Assembly (NCBI RefSeq): GCF_003050865.1 | Contig: NZ_QAOK01000006.1 | Coordinates: 78,100 to 142,099, forward strand | Length of the DNA stretch: 64,000 bases | Origin: Nitrosospira multiformis | Lineage (GTDB): Bacteria > Pseudomonadota > Gammaproteobacteria > Burkholderiales > Nitrosomonadaceae | Direction of reading: 5' to 3' | Shown here: positions 18,877-28,354 of the stretch, piece after piece | Numbering within the stretch: the first letter of the stretch is position 1 | How the letters are laid out: each line of letters starts with the position of its first letter | Notes under the pieces: model-generated | Told to the model about the DNA's origin: nothing | Databases searched by the model: none | Seen by the model: the letters and a program-made list of their open reading frames with translations, nothing else | Program-made: the position numbers and the translations under genes

Positions 18877-19671
18877 ATGGACAATCTTGTCATTGCAGGT
18901 AAAGCTTATTCTTCACGCCTCCTGGTGGGCACCGGAAAATATAAGGATTTTGACGAGACGCGCACCGCTGTGGACGCCAGTGGCGCAGAAATCATTACCG
19001 TGGCGATCCGCAGAACCAACCTCGGCCAGAACCCGGAAGAGCCCAGCCTGCTCGATGTGCTGCCGCCATCGCAATATACGCTGCTACCCAATACAGCCGG
19101 ATGCTATACGGTGGAGGATGCAGTAAGAACCTTGCGCCTTGCGCGCGAATTGCTGGACGGTCATACCCTGGTGAAGCTGGAGGTCCTGGGTGATCCAAAA
19201 ACACTCTATCCCAACATCGTTGAAACCCTCAAGGCAGCCGAGATTCTGATCAAGGAGGGTTTCCAGGTCATGGTCTATACGTCGGATGACCCTATTGCCG
19301 CCAGGCAACTGGAAGAGATCGGCTGCATCGCGATCATGCCGTTGGCATCCCTGATCGGTTCCGGCATGGGTATCCTCAATCCGTGGAACCTGCAGATCAT
19401 CATCGAAAACGCCAAAGTCCCGGTCATTGTGGATGCCGGTGTGGGTACGGCGTCGGACGCGGCGATTGCAATGGAACTGGGCTGCGACGGCGTGCTCATG
19501 AATACGGCCATTGCTGCCGCGCAAAATCCGGTGCTGATGGCGTCAGCGATGAAAAAAGCGGTTGAAGCGGGGCGCGAAGCATATCTCGCCGGCCGGATGC
19601 CGAAAAAGCTGTACAGTGCAAGTCCCAGTTCTCCGGTGGAGGGGGTTATCGGAAACATGTCAGGGAAATAA
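18877..19671 (+). CDS. thiG: Thiazole synthase ThiG
   Basis: Forms the thiazole phosphate ring of thiamine from deoxyxylulose phosphate, dehydroglycine and ThiS-thiocarboxylate. The 264-residue TIM barrel shows [30 protein letters not shown] (quoted across three short blocks), [35 protein letters not shown] with the Schiff-base lysine, and [18 protein letters not shown]. The ATG at 18877 is preferred over an in-frame GTG at 18862 because GGAGGA lies about 8 bases before it. Translation is probably coupled with thiS. Confidence 0.95.
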   Translation: MDNLVIAGKAYSSRLLVGTGKYKDFDETRTAVDASGAEIITVAIRRTNLGQNPEEPSLLDVLPPSQYTLLPNTAGCYTVEDAVRTLRLARELLDGHTLVKLEVLGDPKTLYPNIVETLKAAEILIKEGFQVMVYTSDDPIAARQLEEIGCIAIMPLASLIGSGMGILNPWNLQIIIENAKVPVIVDAGVGTASDAAIAMELGCDGVLMNTAIAAAQNPVLMASAMKKAVEAGREAYLAGRMPKKLYSASPSSPVEGVIGNMSGK

Positions 19672-19676
19672 GGACC

Positions 19677-19710
19677 GGAAAGGATTTTTCACCCCCCACC
19701 TGTCCTTTCC
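19677..19710 (+). promoter_or_regulatory. Inverted repeat between thiG and trmB
   Basis: GGAAAGGA (19677-19684) and TCCTTTCC (19703-19710) form a perfect 8-base stem with an 18-base loop, placed just after the thiG stop and 11 bases before the trmB start. There is no T-run behind it, so it is not a classical terminator. It could protect the thiG mRNA end or affect trmB translation. Confidence 0.35.
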
Positions 19711-19721
19711 AGACATATCAA

Positions 19722-20411
19722 ATGGTTGAACATTCCCCCCATCGTTCCATCCGCAGCTTCGTTCTTCGCCAAGGACGCCTTTCAAACGCGCAGCGACGCG
19801 CCCATGAAACATTGATGCCGAAATACGGCATTCCTTATTCCGGGAAACTGCTTGAACTGGACCCTGTCTTCGGCAGAAGTGTGCCTAAATTCCTGGAGAT
19901 CGGCTTCGGCATGGGCGAAACCACAGCGCTGATCGCGCAGACGCATCCGCAGAACGATTATTTAGCTGTTGAAGTCCACACGCCCGGCGTGGGCAGCCTG
20001 CTCAAGCAAGTGGAAGAACTGGGACTCACGAATATACGCATTATCCAGCACGATGTGGTTGAGGTCCTGCAACACGCTTTGCGTCCTGAGTGCCTGGATG
20101 GAGTGCACATTTTCTTTCCCGACCCGTGGCCCAAGGCGCGCCATCACAAGCGCCGGCTGATACAAGCGGAATTCGTTGCCCTGCTTTGCAGCCACCTGAA
20201 GCCCGGCGGGTATATCCACGTAGCGACCGACTGGGAGGATTATGCGGAGCAGATACTGAAGGTATTGAGCGGTGAACCGCATTTGACCAATACCGCGGTT
20301 GGTTATGCGCCGCGCCCGGAATATCGTCCAATGACCAAATTCGAGCAGCGGGGCTTGCGGCTGGGACACGGGGTCTGGGATGTGATATTTCGGAAAAAGC
20401 AGACCGGCTGA
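19722..20411 (+). CDS. trmB: tRNA (guanine-N7-)-methyltransferase TrmB
   Basis: Methylates G46 in the variable loop of tRNAs using SAM. The product has 229 residues, with the SAM-binding motif [18 protein letters not shown], the catalytic and tRNA-binding block [16 protein letters not shown], and the C-terminal [17 protein letters not shown]. It follows thiG in the same direction and converges on hemW. Confidence 0.94.
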   Translation: MVEHSPHRSIRSFVLRQGRLSNAQRRAHETLMPKYGIPYSGKLLELDPVFGRSVPKFLEIGFGMGETTALIAQTHPQNDYLAVEVHTPGVGSLLKQVEELGLTNIRIIQHDVVEVLQHALRPECLDGVHIFFPDPWPKARHHKRRLIQAEFVALLCSHLKPGGYIHVATDWEDYAEQILKVLSGEPHLTNTAVGYAPRPEYRPMTKFEQRGLRLGHGVWDVIFRKKQTG

Positions 20412-20417
20412 AGATGC

Positions 20418-21644
20418 TTATACCCGGCTTTGCCTGGGGAGGAAAATCTGCAGCAAATCGTTCAAAAACCGCCTGCCAGTCAGAGTAGGTGCGATGCGCT
20501 GAAAATCCCGTGTTATCAGTTGTCTCCGTTCCGCCACATCGAGCTGACGCTGGATGTGAGTGAGAGCCAGTCCTGTACGTTCAATGAACATTTGCGGGGC
20601 AAACCCATCGGTCAAGCGTAGTGCGTTCATCATGAATTCAAACGCGCGATCATTCCGTCCTACTTCGTGCTGCTCCATGATAGGGGGGTCAGATGATATT
20701 TCGGGTGCAGATTTGGCCAGATACTCCTTCGGCTGCCTGTAGCGCATCTGGCGCACTATCCTGTCCCGGAAGCTTATTTTGCTGTGCGCGCCGGCACCAA
20801 TCCCCAGATAATCTCCGAATAGCCAGTAGTTCATGTTATGACGGGATTCGCGTCCAGGCCGGGCAAAGGCCGACGTTTCATAATTTGCATAACCTTCCCG
20901 CGCAAGCGTCTGTTCGATCATTGCCTGCATGTCCGCCGTCAGCTCATCGTCGGGCAAGGAGGGCGGGTAACGATGAAACAATGTATTGGGTTCCAGGGTC
21001 AGATGATAAGCAGAAATATGCTGTAGGCCATAAGCAACGGCTGTCTCGATATCGTCCCGTGCTTCTTCCAGCGTCTGGCTTGGCAAGCCATACATCAGGT
21101 CGAGATTCACGTTGTCGAAGTTCTTTTGTGCGATTTCGACAGCGCGGCGGGCATCCTTGTCGTCGTGTATGCGGCCGAGTGATGTAAGGTGCCTGGCGTT
21201 GAAACTCTGAATGCCGATGGAGAGGCGATTGATCCCTGCGACTCGGAAATCCGCAAATTTTTGCGCCTCGAACGTTCCGGGATTGGCCTCCAGCGTTATT
21301 TCAGCCAGGTGCTCAAGCGGCAGCAAAGCCCTGACGGCGCCAAGAATCGCATCTATGGAGCGGGGACTGAACAAACTCGGCGTTCCACCCCCGAAAAAAA
21401 TACTGATGACCTTTCGCCCCCATATCTGTGGCAGCGAAGCTTCCAGGTCGCGAATGAGGGCTGCTACATACTCGGCCTCCGGCATGCCGTCACTCCGGTC
21501 GCGAACTTCATAGGAGTTGAAGTCGCAATAGGGGCATTTTTTCATGCACCACGGAAGGTGGATGTAAAGACTCAGCGGGGGCAAAGACTTCAGCTGGAGG
21601 GCCTGAGAACCAAGAATCGCTGCGGGAGAAATAATTGCTGTCAT
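20418..21644 (-). CDS. hemW: Radical SAM heme chaperone HemW
   Basis: Radical SAM protein, long misnamed as an oxygen-independent coproporphyrinogen oxidase, that inserts heme into respiratory enzymes. The cluster motif is LPWCMKKCPYCDFNSYE (CxxxCxxC). FFGGGTPSLFSP, ITLEANPGTFE, RLSIGIQSFN and NYWLFGDYLGIGAGAHSKI are family motifs. It lacks the extra N-terminal cysteine of true HemN. ATG at 21644 gives 408 residues; a TTG six codons earlier is the alternative. Confidence 0.9.
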   Translation of the reverse strand: MTAIISPAAILGSQALQLKSLPPLSLYIHLPWCMKKCPYCDFNSYEVRDRSDGMPEAEYVAALIRDLEASLPQIWGRKVISIFFGGGTPSLFSPRSIDAILGAVRALLPLEHLAEITLEANPGTFEAQKFADFRVAGINRLSIGIQSFNARHLTSLGRIHDDKDARRAVEIAQKNFDNVNLDLMYGLPSQTLEEARDDIETAVAYGLQHISAYHLTLEPNTLFHRYPPSLPDDELTADMQAMIEQTLAREGYANYETSAFARPGRESRHNMNYWLFGDYLGIGAGAHSKISFRDRIVRQMRYRQPKEYLAKSAPEISSDPPIMEQHEVGRNDRAFEFMMNALRLTDGFAPQMFIERTGLALTHIQRQLDVAERRQLITRDFQRIAPTLTGRRFLNDLLQIFLPRQSRV

Positions 21645-21758
21645 GATGAATCGAAGAGACAAGCAAAAGGAGCCATTGTTTCAGCAATGGTTGAAATTGT
21701 CTTTCTCTTCTGTGTCTATAACGGTTGAATCCAAGTAGCAAGCAGGCAAGCAGGCAAA

Positions 21759-22352
21759 TCAGGGTTGTTCCTGCCTGATCCTCTCGACGAGTTGGGCAAG
21801 GACTTTTCCCCGATGGCTGATCCGGTTTTTTTGCTCCATCGGCAGGTCCGCCGCCGTTTTGCCGAGGTCTGCCAGAAAAAAATAGGGATCGTAGCCGAAG
21901 CCCCCGCTACCCCGGGGATTCAACAGGATTTCTCCATGCCAGCTTCCATCGGCAATAATGGGTTGCGGATCTTCAGGATGCCGCAGCAGCACCATAACGC
22001 AGTAATAGTAGGCCCGACGGTCACTCTGGTTTCGCAGCGCCTCGACCAGCTTTTGATTGTTGCGTTCATCCGATTTAGGTTCCCCTGCATAACGCGCAGA
22101 TAAGATACCCGGCTTACCGCCAAGGATATTGACACAAATGCCGGAATCATCGGCGAGTGCTGGCAACCCGGTATTTTTACTGGCGTGACGTGCCTTAGCG
22201 AGCGCGTTTTCAACGAAAGTGCAATAAGGTTCCTCAGCTTCGGGAAAATCGAATGCCGACTGAGGCAGCACCTCGATTCCCAGAGGTTCCAGCAAGTGGC
22301 GAATTTCTCGCAGTTTGCCAGAATTATTGCTGGCAATGACCAGTCTTTGCAT
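21759..22352 (-). CDS. rdgB: XTP/dITP diphosphatase RdgB
   Basis: House-cleaning enzyme that hydrolyses dITP, XTP and related triphosphates to monophosphates. At 197 residues it equals the E. coli length. LVIASNNSGKLREI binds the triphosphate, and EEPYCTFVENALAKARHAS, LPALADDSGICV and PRGSGGFGYDPYFF are family motifs. It lies 6 bases behind rph on the same strand, a common pairing. Confidence 0.95.
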   Translation of the reverse strand: MQRLVIASNNSGKLREIRHLLEPLGIEVLPQSAFDFPEAEEPYCTFVENALAKARHASKNTGLPALADDSGICVNILGGKPGILSARYAGEPKSDERNNQKLVEALRNQSDRRAYYYCVMVLLRHPEDPQPIIADGSWHGEILLNPRGSGGFGYDPYFFLADLGKTAADLPMEQKNRISHRGKVLAQLVERIRQEQP

Positions 22353-22358
22353 ATCTGT

Positions 22359-23075
22359 CTATCTGTTCAATGCGTTTTTCTGAACCACGATCAATTCTCG
22401 TATTCCCTGCTGCGCCAGATCCAGCATCATATCCAGATCATCCCGGCTGAAAGGCATGCCTTCGGCCGTCCCCTGCATTTCCACCAGGCCAAAGTCATCC
22501 GTCATGACGATATTCATGTCCGTATCGCAGCGCGAATCTTCCAGATAATCGAGGTCCAGCACTGGCACGCCCTCGTAGACACCCACTGAAACCGCTGCAA
22601 CATGACCGGTGATTGGCGTGACTTCTATCGCCTGCTTGCGCAGCAGCGTTTCTACCGCATCATGCACTGCTACAAATGCGCCTGTGATGCTCGCCGTGCG
22701 AGTACCACCATCAGCCTGGATCACATCGCAATCCACCTGAATCGTGCGCTCCCCCAGTTTTGTCAAATCCATTACCGAGCGCAAGGCGCGCCCGATCAGC
22801 CGCTGAATTTCCATCGTCCTGCCGGACTGCTTGCCTTTGGCGGCTTCCCGCTGCATGCGCTCATTGGTAGAACGCGGCAACATCCCGTATTCTGCTGTGA
22901 GCCAACCCTGTCCCTTGCCCCGTAGAAAAGGAGGCACTTTTTCATCCACGCTCGCCGTACAGATTATCCGGGTATCTCCACATTCGATCAGCACCGAACC
23001 TTCCGCATGTCGAGTGTAATGCCGGGTAATCCCAACGGGGCGAAGTTGATCCGTGCGACGTTTACTGGGACGCAT
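22359..23075 (-). CDS. rph: Ribonuclease PH
   Basis: Phosphorolytic 3' exoribonuclease that trims tRNA precursors. From ATG at 23075 the product has 238 residues, the typical length, and begins [14 protein letters not shown] as the family does; an in-frame GTG at 23096 is less likely. [57 protein letters not shown] (two blocks) and [15 protein letters not shown] are conserved. It probably forms an operon with rdgB. Confidence 0.95.
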   Translation of the reverse strand: MRPSKRRTDQLRPVGITRHYTRHAEGSVLIECGDTRIICTASVDEKVPPFLRGKGQGWLTAEYGMLPRSTNERMQREAAKGKQSGRTMEIQRLIGRALRSVMDLTKLGERTIQVDCDVIQADGGTRTASITGAFVAVHDAVETLLRKQAIEVTPITGHVAAVSVGVYEGVPVLDLDYLEDSRCDTDMNIVMTDDFGLVEMQGTAEGMPFSRDDLDMMLDLAQQGIRELIVVQKNALNR

Positions 23076-23246
23076 AAGTTGTAATATATCCTTCACTGTT
23101 AGTTGAGCGGTGATACATCACCGGATAAGTCGAACGCGCATGCCGCCTTTCGATTGCACGGAAACGCTGATTCGTTTCCTTTGGATGCAGCGACGATATG
23201 CGATAATGCCGTAAGCCCGCAATTTTAACGCATCAAGGACCTTCGA

Positions 23247-24140
23247 GTGGATGATCGAGTGGAAGAGTTAGCCAGGATCTGCAGCATGACGGGCTATGCC
23301 GTGGTCGCAAAGGAACTTCCACAAGGATCGCTGAATCTGGAGATTCGTTCGGTCAACAGCCGTTATCTCGATATCCAGTTTCGCCTTCCCGATGAATTCC
23401 GGCAGCTGGAAGCCGCAATGCGCGAATTTCTGACTGCCCGCCTCAAGCGTGGAAAAATCGAGTGCCGCGTCAGTTTTTCCCGGATTACAGCCGCGGAAAA
23501 TTTGCAGCATATTAATGCGGATTTGTTGCAAAAATTGCTGGAACTGGACCGTACCGTCAGAGCGGTACTGCCCGAGGCTCGGGGCCTGGCGGTGGCAGAT
23601 GTCCTTCGTTGGCCCGGAATATTGGGTACGGAATCCTCCTCCGCGGAGAACCTTTTCGGACCGTACATGGAGTTGCTGGGTGCGGCACTGGACGAACTGA
23701 CCGCTGCCCGTGGTCGTGAAGGTGCAAAACTCAAAGCGATATTGCTGGAACGCCTGGGCAATATGCGTCGACTCGCCTCCGAAGTCAGTCCACGCATTCC
23801 TGCTTTACTGGCGACATTTCAGGAAAAGCTCAAAGCCCGGCTGTGTGAAGCCATGATAAATTGTGATGACGAGCGCATCCGTCAGGAACTGACATTGTTC
23901 GCCAGCAAGATCGATGTGGATGAGGAATTGTCGCGCCTTCAGGCGCACTTCGACGAAGTAGAGCGCGTTCTGGAGAAAGGCGGAGCGATCGGCAAGCGGC
24001 TGGATTTCCTGATGCAGGAACTCAACCGGGAGGCCAATACCATTGGCGCGAAGTCTGTGGATGCGGAAGTATCGAAAATTTCAGTGGAACTCAAGGTATT
24101 GATCGAGCAAATGCGGGAACAGGCGCAGAATATCGAATAG
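23247..24140 (+). CDS. yicC: YicC/YloC-family endoribonuclease
   Basis: Member of the YicC family, shown in E. coli to act on RNA (RyhB turnover). The product has 297 residues. Family blocks include SMTGYAVV, EIRSVNSRYLDIQFRLPDEF, RLKRGKIECRVSF, the C-terminal RLDFLMQELNREANTIGAKS and ELKVLIEQMREQAQNIE. GTG at 23247 has AAGGA 7 bases upstream; the family start matches ATG at 23286, so the first 13 residues may not be real. Gmk, often next to yicC, lies two genes downstream. Confidence 0.88.
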   Translation: MDDRVEELARICSMTGYAVVAKELPQGSLNLEIRSVNSRYLDIQFRLPDEFRQLEAAMREFLTARLKRGKIECRVSFSRITAAENLQHINADLLQKLLELDRTVRAVLPEARGLAVADVLRWPGILGTESSSAENLFGPYMELLGAALDELTAARGREGAKLKAILLERLGNMRRLASEVSPRIPALLATFQEKLKARLCEAMINCDDERIRQELTLFASKIDVDEELSRLQAHFDEVERVLEKGGAIGKRLDFLMQELNREANTIGAKSVDAEVSKISVELKVLIEQMREQAQNIE

Positions 24141-24295
24141 CTGCAGGAAAATCGGCAGGTGAATGTATAAATAATTTTGGCGTTTATGTTTTTTGCCGCT
24201 TCAGCACGCAAATAGCCATCGTCTTGAATTGAAAACGGGAGTACCCGATTTACCGGTTATTATTGGAATTATTGGATGATAATGTGTAAATTCTC

Positions 24296-24736
24296 ATGAG
24301 TGATTCCCTGCATCTCGTCTGTCCTCATTGTCACTCGATTAACCGTGTCCCCACTGCGCGCTTCGGCGAGCAGCCTAATTGCGGACAATGTCACCAGCCG
24401 ATATTCGCCGGCCAGCCGTTGGAATTAACCGATTCAACCTTCGCGCGCTACATTAATAAAAACGATGTTCCGGTTCTGGTCGATTTCTGGGCGCCTTGGT
24501 GTGGGCCCTGCAAAATGATGGCGCCGGCCTTCAAAGAAGCGGCGACTCTGCTTGAGCCTCATGTTCGCCTCGCGAAGGTAAATACCGATATTGAGCAAAC
24601 GGTCGGCGCACAGTATCTCATTCGCAGTATTCCCACCCTGATCCTGTTCAAGGGCGGTCGAGAGCTGGCGCGACAGGCGGGCGCAATGACCACACGGGAT
24701 ATCGTGCGCTGGACGCGATCCCAGGCTTTGGACTAG
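24296..24736 (+). CDS. trxC: Thioredoxin 2 (TrxC)
   Basis: Disulfide reductase with an N-terminal zinc finger. CPHCHS at residues 9-14 and CGQC near 29-32 provide the four zinc cysteines, and the thioredoxin fold carries the active site FWAPWCGPCKMM. It has 146 residues, as usual for TrxC. This form is typically induced by oxidative stress in enterobacteria; regulation here is unknown. It lies alone between yicC and gmk. Confidence 0.93.
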   Translation: MSDSLHLVCPHCHSINRVPTARFGEQPNCGQCHQPIFAGQPLELTDSTFARYINKNDVPVLVDFWAPWCGPCKMMAPAFKEAATLLEPHVRLAKVNTDIEQTVGAQYLIRSIPTLILFKGGRELARQAGAMTTRDIVRWTRSQALD

Positions 24737-24810
24737 TTGAAGGGTAGAAAGAGTAGAGGTGAAATCCTGAAACTCGTTGAGTTGTGGAAGCTGTTACACT
24801 CTAGCTTTGA

Positions 24811-24842
24811 CTCTTTGACCGGTGGGAAGTCACCGGAAAGAG
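24811..24842 (+). promoter_or_regulatory. Long hairpin in the gmk leader
   Basis: CTCTTT-GA-CCGGTG, loop GGAAGT, CACCGG-AAAGAG: a 12-pair stem with a 2-base bulge, between trxC and gmk. No T-run follows, so it is not an obvious intrinsic terminator. It may be a 3' structure for trxC, a gmk leader element or an operator. Confidence 0.4.
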
Positions 24843-24916
24843 CGCGAGCTCAATCGTAAAAACAAAAAAGCTGTAACACACCTATTGCTGAAGAGGAATT
24901 TCAGCAGGTCGAATCA

Positions 24917-25549
24917 ATGACTACAACGCCAGGTACTCTATATATCATCAGCGCGCCGTCAGGAGCTGGCAAGACCAGCCTGGTCAAGGCCCTGCTGCAA
25001 GCGAATATCGATCTCAGCCTGTCCATTTCATATACCTCACGGCAGCCCCGTCCCGAAGAAATCGAAGGACGCGATTATCATTTCGTCACGCGTCAAGTAT
25101 TCGAGCAGAAACTGCAAGAGGACGAGTTCCTGGAAAGCGCGGAACTCTATGGGAATTTCTACGGCACCTCGAAAAAGTGGATTAATGAAACCATGATGTC
25201 GGGACGGGACATTCTGCTGGAGATAGACAGCCAGGGCGCGCGTCAGGTGCGTGCGGTTTTCCCCGCAGCGGTGGGCATTTTTGTTCTGCCGCCATCACTC
25301 GAAGTGCTGGAAATGCGCTTGCGCCATCGAGCCCAGGACAGCCTCGAAGCGATCAGCCGCCGTCTGGCGGCGGCGCGCGAGGAGTTGAGTCATGCGGGGG
25401 AGTATAATTACATCATCATCAACGACAAGCTGGACAGGGCGTTGCAGGACCTGAAATGTATTGTACAGGTGGAGCGCCTGAAAACGGCGAAGCAGCTTGT
25501 CCGTCACCATGGCCTGCTGGCACAACTCACCCGCACGTCCGTTTTATAA
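24917..25549 (+). CDS. gmk: Guanylate kinase
   Basis: Phosphorylates GMP to GDP, essential for GTP supply. The product has 210 residues, with P-loop SAPSGAGKTSLVKALL, GMP-binding SISYTSRQPRPEEIEGRDYHF, ELYGNFYGTSKKW and LEIDSQGARQVRAVFP. It opens the gmk-rpoZ-rsh series, so GTP synthesis, RNA polymerase omega and (p)ppGpp metabolism sit side by side. Confidence 0.95.
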   Translation: MTTTPGTLYIISAPSGAGKTSLVKALLQANIDLSLSISYTSRQPRPEEIEGRDYHFVTRQVFEQKLQEDEFLESAELYGNFYGTSKKWINETMMSGRDILLEIDSQGARQVRAVFPAAVGIFVLPPSLEVLEMRLRHRAQDSLEAISRRLAAAREELSHAGEYNYIIINDKLDRALQDLKCIVQVERLKTAKQLVRHHGLLAQLTRTSVL

Positions 25550-25683
25550 ACCGGACAAGCACGCGGACATCTCCGCTTCCTCATCCTCTCCCAGAGTTTT
25601 ATAGAACCATCATTGGGAGCAACGGCATGCGCCTTTGCCGCAAAAGTGACGTGCAAAATGAAGTGCTTGGAATGTCCTCCGGG

Positions 25684-25713
25684 TTGCCTTTCCACAACCA
25701 GACACTCTATACT
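25684..25713 (+). promoter_or_regulatory. Candidate sigma-70 promoter for rpoZ-rsh
   Basis: TTGCCT (25684-25689), an 18-base spacer and TATACT (25708-25713), about 31 bases before the rpoZ start. The -10 matches five of six positions. Confidence 0.45.
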
Positions 25714-25744
25714 GTAATTTCCTTATATCCTGGTAAAGGAAATC

Positions 25745-25951
25745 ATGGCGCGCATCACTGTTGACGATTGTCTGAAAAGAATTCCCAATCGCTTCGATAT
25801 GACCCTCGTTGCAACCATTCGGGCGCGACAACTTTCAGTTGGCGGAAGCCCGATGGTGGAACCGTCGCGGGATAAACCGACCGTGATTGCGCTGCGGGAA
25901 ATTTCACAAGGCCTGGTTGGAACGGATATCCTCACGACTGGCACCCTTTAG
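25745..25951 (+). CDS. rpoZ: RNA polymerase omega subunit
   Basis: Assists assembly of the beta-prime subunit and forms part of a ppGpp site in proteobacteria. The 68-residue product begins [30 protein letters not shown] (two blocks) and retains [13 protein letters not shown]. It is shorter at the C-terminus than the E. coli protein (91). AAAGGA lies directly before the ATG. It is followed by the rsh gene after 119 bases. Confidence 0.95.
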   Translation: MARITVDDCLKRIPNRFDMTLVATIRARQLSVGGSPMVEPSRDKPTVIALREISQGLVGTDILTTGTL

Positions 25952-26070
25952 AGCGCTCGGGCGCTACCGGTGATGTAAAAAACAGGTTTTATTGCGTGAC
26001 AAGCAAACTGACAATCAATCATCAAGTGAGGATACCGCTGCTATTCCGAAACGTATGTTGATGGGATGAA

Positions 26071-28233
26071 ATGAAGGAAATGACGATGCAGGCGCGAGGT
26101 CTGTCCAGTTCTTCTGCTACTTTGCCCGAGGCGAGTTTCCTTTTTCACGAACTCTCCAGCTATCTCACGCGTGAGGATGTATCTGAGCTTCAGAACGCCT
26201 ATCTCTTCAGTCAGAGTGCCCACTCGGGCCAATTCCGCCAATCCGGCGAGCCTTATATCTCTCATCCCCTCGCAGTAGCCAGCATTCTGGGCAAACTGCG
26301 CCTCGACAGTCAGACGCTGGCAGCAGCGCTGCTGCACGACGTGATGGAAGATACGCACGTTTCCAAAGCCGAGATCGGGGATCGCTTTGGCAAGTCGGTC
26401 GCGGAGCTGGTGGACGGTGTTTCCAAGCTGGACAAGATCGAATTCCAGAGCCACGCGGATGCGCAGGCGGAGAATTTCCGCAAAATGCTGCTGGCGATGG
26501 CGCGGGATGTACGCGTCATACTCATCAAACTGGCCGATCGGCTGCACAATATGCGCACGCTGGAGGCCATGCGGCCTGAGAAAAAGCGGCGCATCGCGCG
26601 TGAAACCATGGAAATCTACGCGCCTATTGCCAACCGGCTGGGACTCAACAATATCTACCACGAATTACAGGAATTAAGCTTCCGTTACCTGTATCCCAGG
26701 CGCTATCGGGTCCTGACCAACGCCACCAAAGCGGCACGCGGAAACCGCCGCGAGATGGTGTCGAAAATCCTCGATACCATGAAGCAGCGCCTGAAGACCT
26801 CAGGGTTGGATGCGGAAGTAACCGGACGCGAGAAACAGCTCTACAGCATCTACAAGAAGATGGTGGAGAAACATCTCTCGTTTTCGGAAATCCTGGACAT
26901 CTATGGCTTTCGCGTCATCGTGAAGGACGTGCCTTCGTGCTACATCGCGCTGGGCGCACTGCACAGCCTCTACAACCCTATCCCCGGAAAATTCAAGGAC
27001 TACATCGCCATCCCCAAGGCCAACGGCTATCAGTCGCTGCACAGCACTCTGTGGGGACCTTACGGCACGCCGATCGAAATCCAGATCCGGACACCGGAAA
27101 TGCACCGGATTGCGGAGGCGGGCGTTGCTTCGCACTGGCTCTACAAGAGTTCCGACGCAGATCTGAACGATTTGAACATGAAAACCCATCAGTGGTTGCA
27201 GAGCCTGCTCGAAACCATGAGCGATTCCACCGATTCGCTGGAATTTCTGGAGCATATCAAGGTGGACCTGTTTCCGGGCGAGGTCTATGTCTTTACGCCC
27301 CAGGGCGAGATACTGGCGCTGCCCAAGGGGTCGACCGCAGTGGATTTCGCCTACGCGGTGCATACGGATATCGGCGACTGTTGCGTGGCAGCGAGAATTA
27401 ACGGCGAGAATGCGCCGTTGCGCACCGTGCTCAGAAGCGGGGACCGGGTGGAAATCGTGACCGCATCCCATGCCAAGCCTAATCCGGCCTGGCTGAATTA
27501 CGTGGTTACCGGCAAGGCGCGCTCGCATATCCGGCGTTTTCTCAAGACCATGCAATACGACGAATCGGCGAAACTCGGGGAGCGCCTGTTGAATCAGGCA
27601 TTCGCCACGCTCAAGGTCGATCCGCAGACGATCAGCGAGGCGCAGTGGGAAAAACTGACGCGTGAAAGCGGCGCCAAATCCAGAACCGATTTGCTGGCAG
27701 ACATGGGCTTGGGCAAGCATTTGCCGGGAGTGATTGCACGGCGGCTTGCGGCTTCACCCGGCGAATCCGCTCTCGGCGCGAGCGGGACTACGGATATCAT
27801 TACGATACTCGGCACTGAGGGAATGGCCGTCCAATTTGCCAGGTGCTGCCGGCCCATTCCCGGTGACCCGGTTATAGCGTTTATCAAGAAAGATCAGGGA
27901 CTCGTGATCCATGCCGATGACTGTCCGGCAGTGACCAAAAACAAGGGCAGTTCGGACAACTGGCTGGATGTGGCTTGGGGTAAGGATATCGACCGGCAGT
28001 TCGAAGTGGGTATCAAGCTGATGGTGGCCAATCAGCGGGGAGCACTAGCCAGGGTGGCGGCGGCCATCGCTGATGCGGATTCCAATATCGATAATGTCGC
28101 CATGGAGGGCGATGGCACATATACCACCATGAATTTCGTCTTACAGGTACGCAACCGCCATCATCTGGCACAGGTGATTCGCAGCCTGAGGCGTATTCCC
28201 GAAGTGGCAAAGATCAGCCGCGTGAAGGAGTGA
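26071..28233 (+). CDS. spoT: Bifunctional (p)ppGpp synthetase/hydrolase (RelA/SpoT homologue)
   Basis: Makes and degrades the stringent-response alarmone. The product has 720 residues. The N-terminal HD hydrolase domain keeps ISHPLAVASIL, LLHDVMEDT and LADRLHNMRTLEA. The synthetase domain has YSIYKKMVEKHLSFSEILDIYGFRV (two blocks), IPKANGYQSLHSTLWGP and EIQIRTPEMHRIAEAGVASHW. A TGS domain (VFTPQGEILALPKGSTAVDF) and a C-terminal ACT domain follow. The intact HD motif argues for a SpoT-type bifunctional enzyme. The first ATG is used; 26080 is an alternative. Confidence 0.94.
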   Translation: MKEMTMQARGLSSSSATLPEASFLFHELSSYLTREDVSELQNAYLFSQSAHSGQFRQSGEPYISHPLAVASILGKLRLDSQTLAAALLHDVMEDTHVSKAEIGDRFGKSVAELVDGVSKLDKIEFQSHADAQAENFRKMLLAMARDVRVILIKLADRLHNMRTLEAMRPEKKRRIARETMEIYAPIANRLGLNNIYHELQELSFRYLYPRRYRVLTNATKAARGNRREMVSKILDTMKQRLKTSGLDAEVTGREKQLYSIYKKMVEKHLSFSEILDIYGFRVIVKDVPSCYIALGALHSLYNPIPGKFKDYIAIPKANGYQSLHSTLWGPYGTPIEIQIRTPEMHRIAEAGVASHWLYKSSDADLNDLNMKTHQWLQSLLETMSDSTDSLEFLEHIKVDLFPGEVYVFTPQGEILALPKGSTAVDFAYAVHTDIGDCCVAARINGENAPLRTVLRSGDRVEIVTASHAKPNPAWLNYVVTGKARSHIRRFLKTMQYDESAKLGERLLNQAFATLKVDPQTISEAQWEKLTRESGAKSRTDLLADMGLGKHLPGVIARRLAASPGESALGASGTTDIITILGTEGMAVQFARCCRPIPGDPVIAFIKKDQGLVIHADDCPAVTKNKGSSDNWLDVAWGKDIDRQFEVGIKLMVANQRGALARVAAAIADADSNIDNVAMEGDGTYTTMNFVLQVRNRHHLAQVIRSLRRIPEVAKISRVKE

Positions 28234-28354
28234 CAGGAACGGCAGAGCAAGCTCGCTTTCTCTCGCTTCTCTCGCCAGACGCACGTAGCTGCTCGCATCT
28301 CCTGTATGTCGCAGGCCTGGGAGCAATCTTTCCGATCAAGTACCTTTCATTCAG

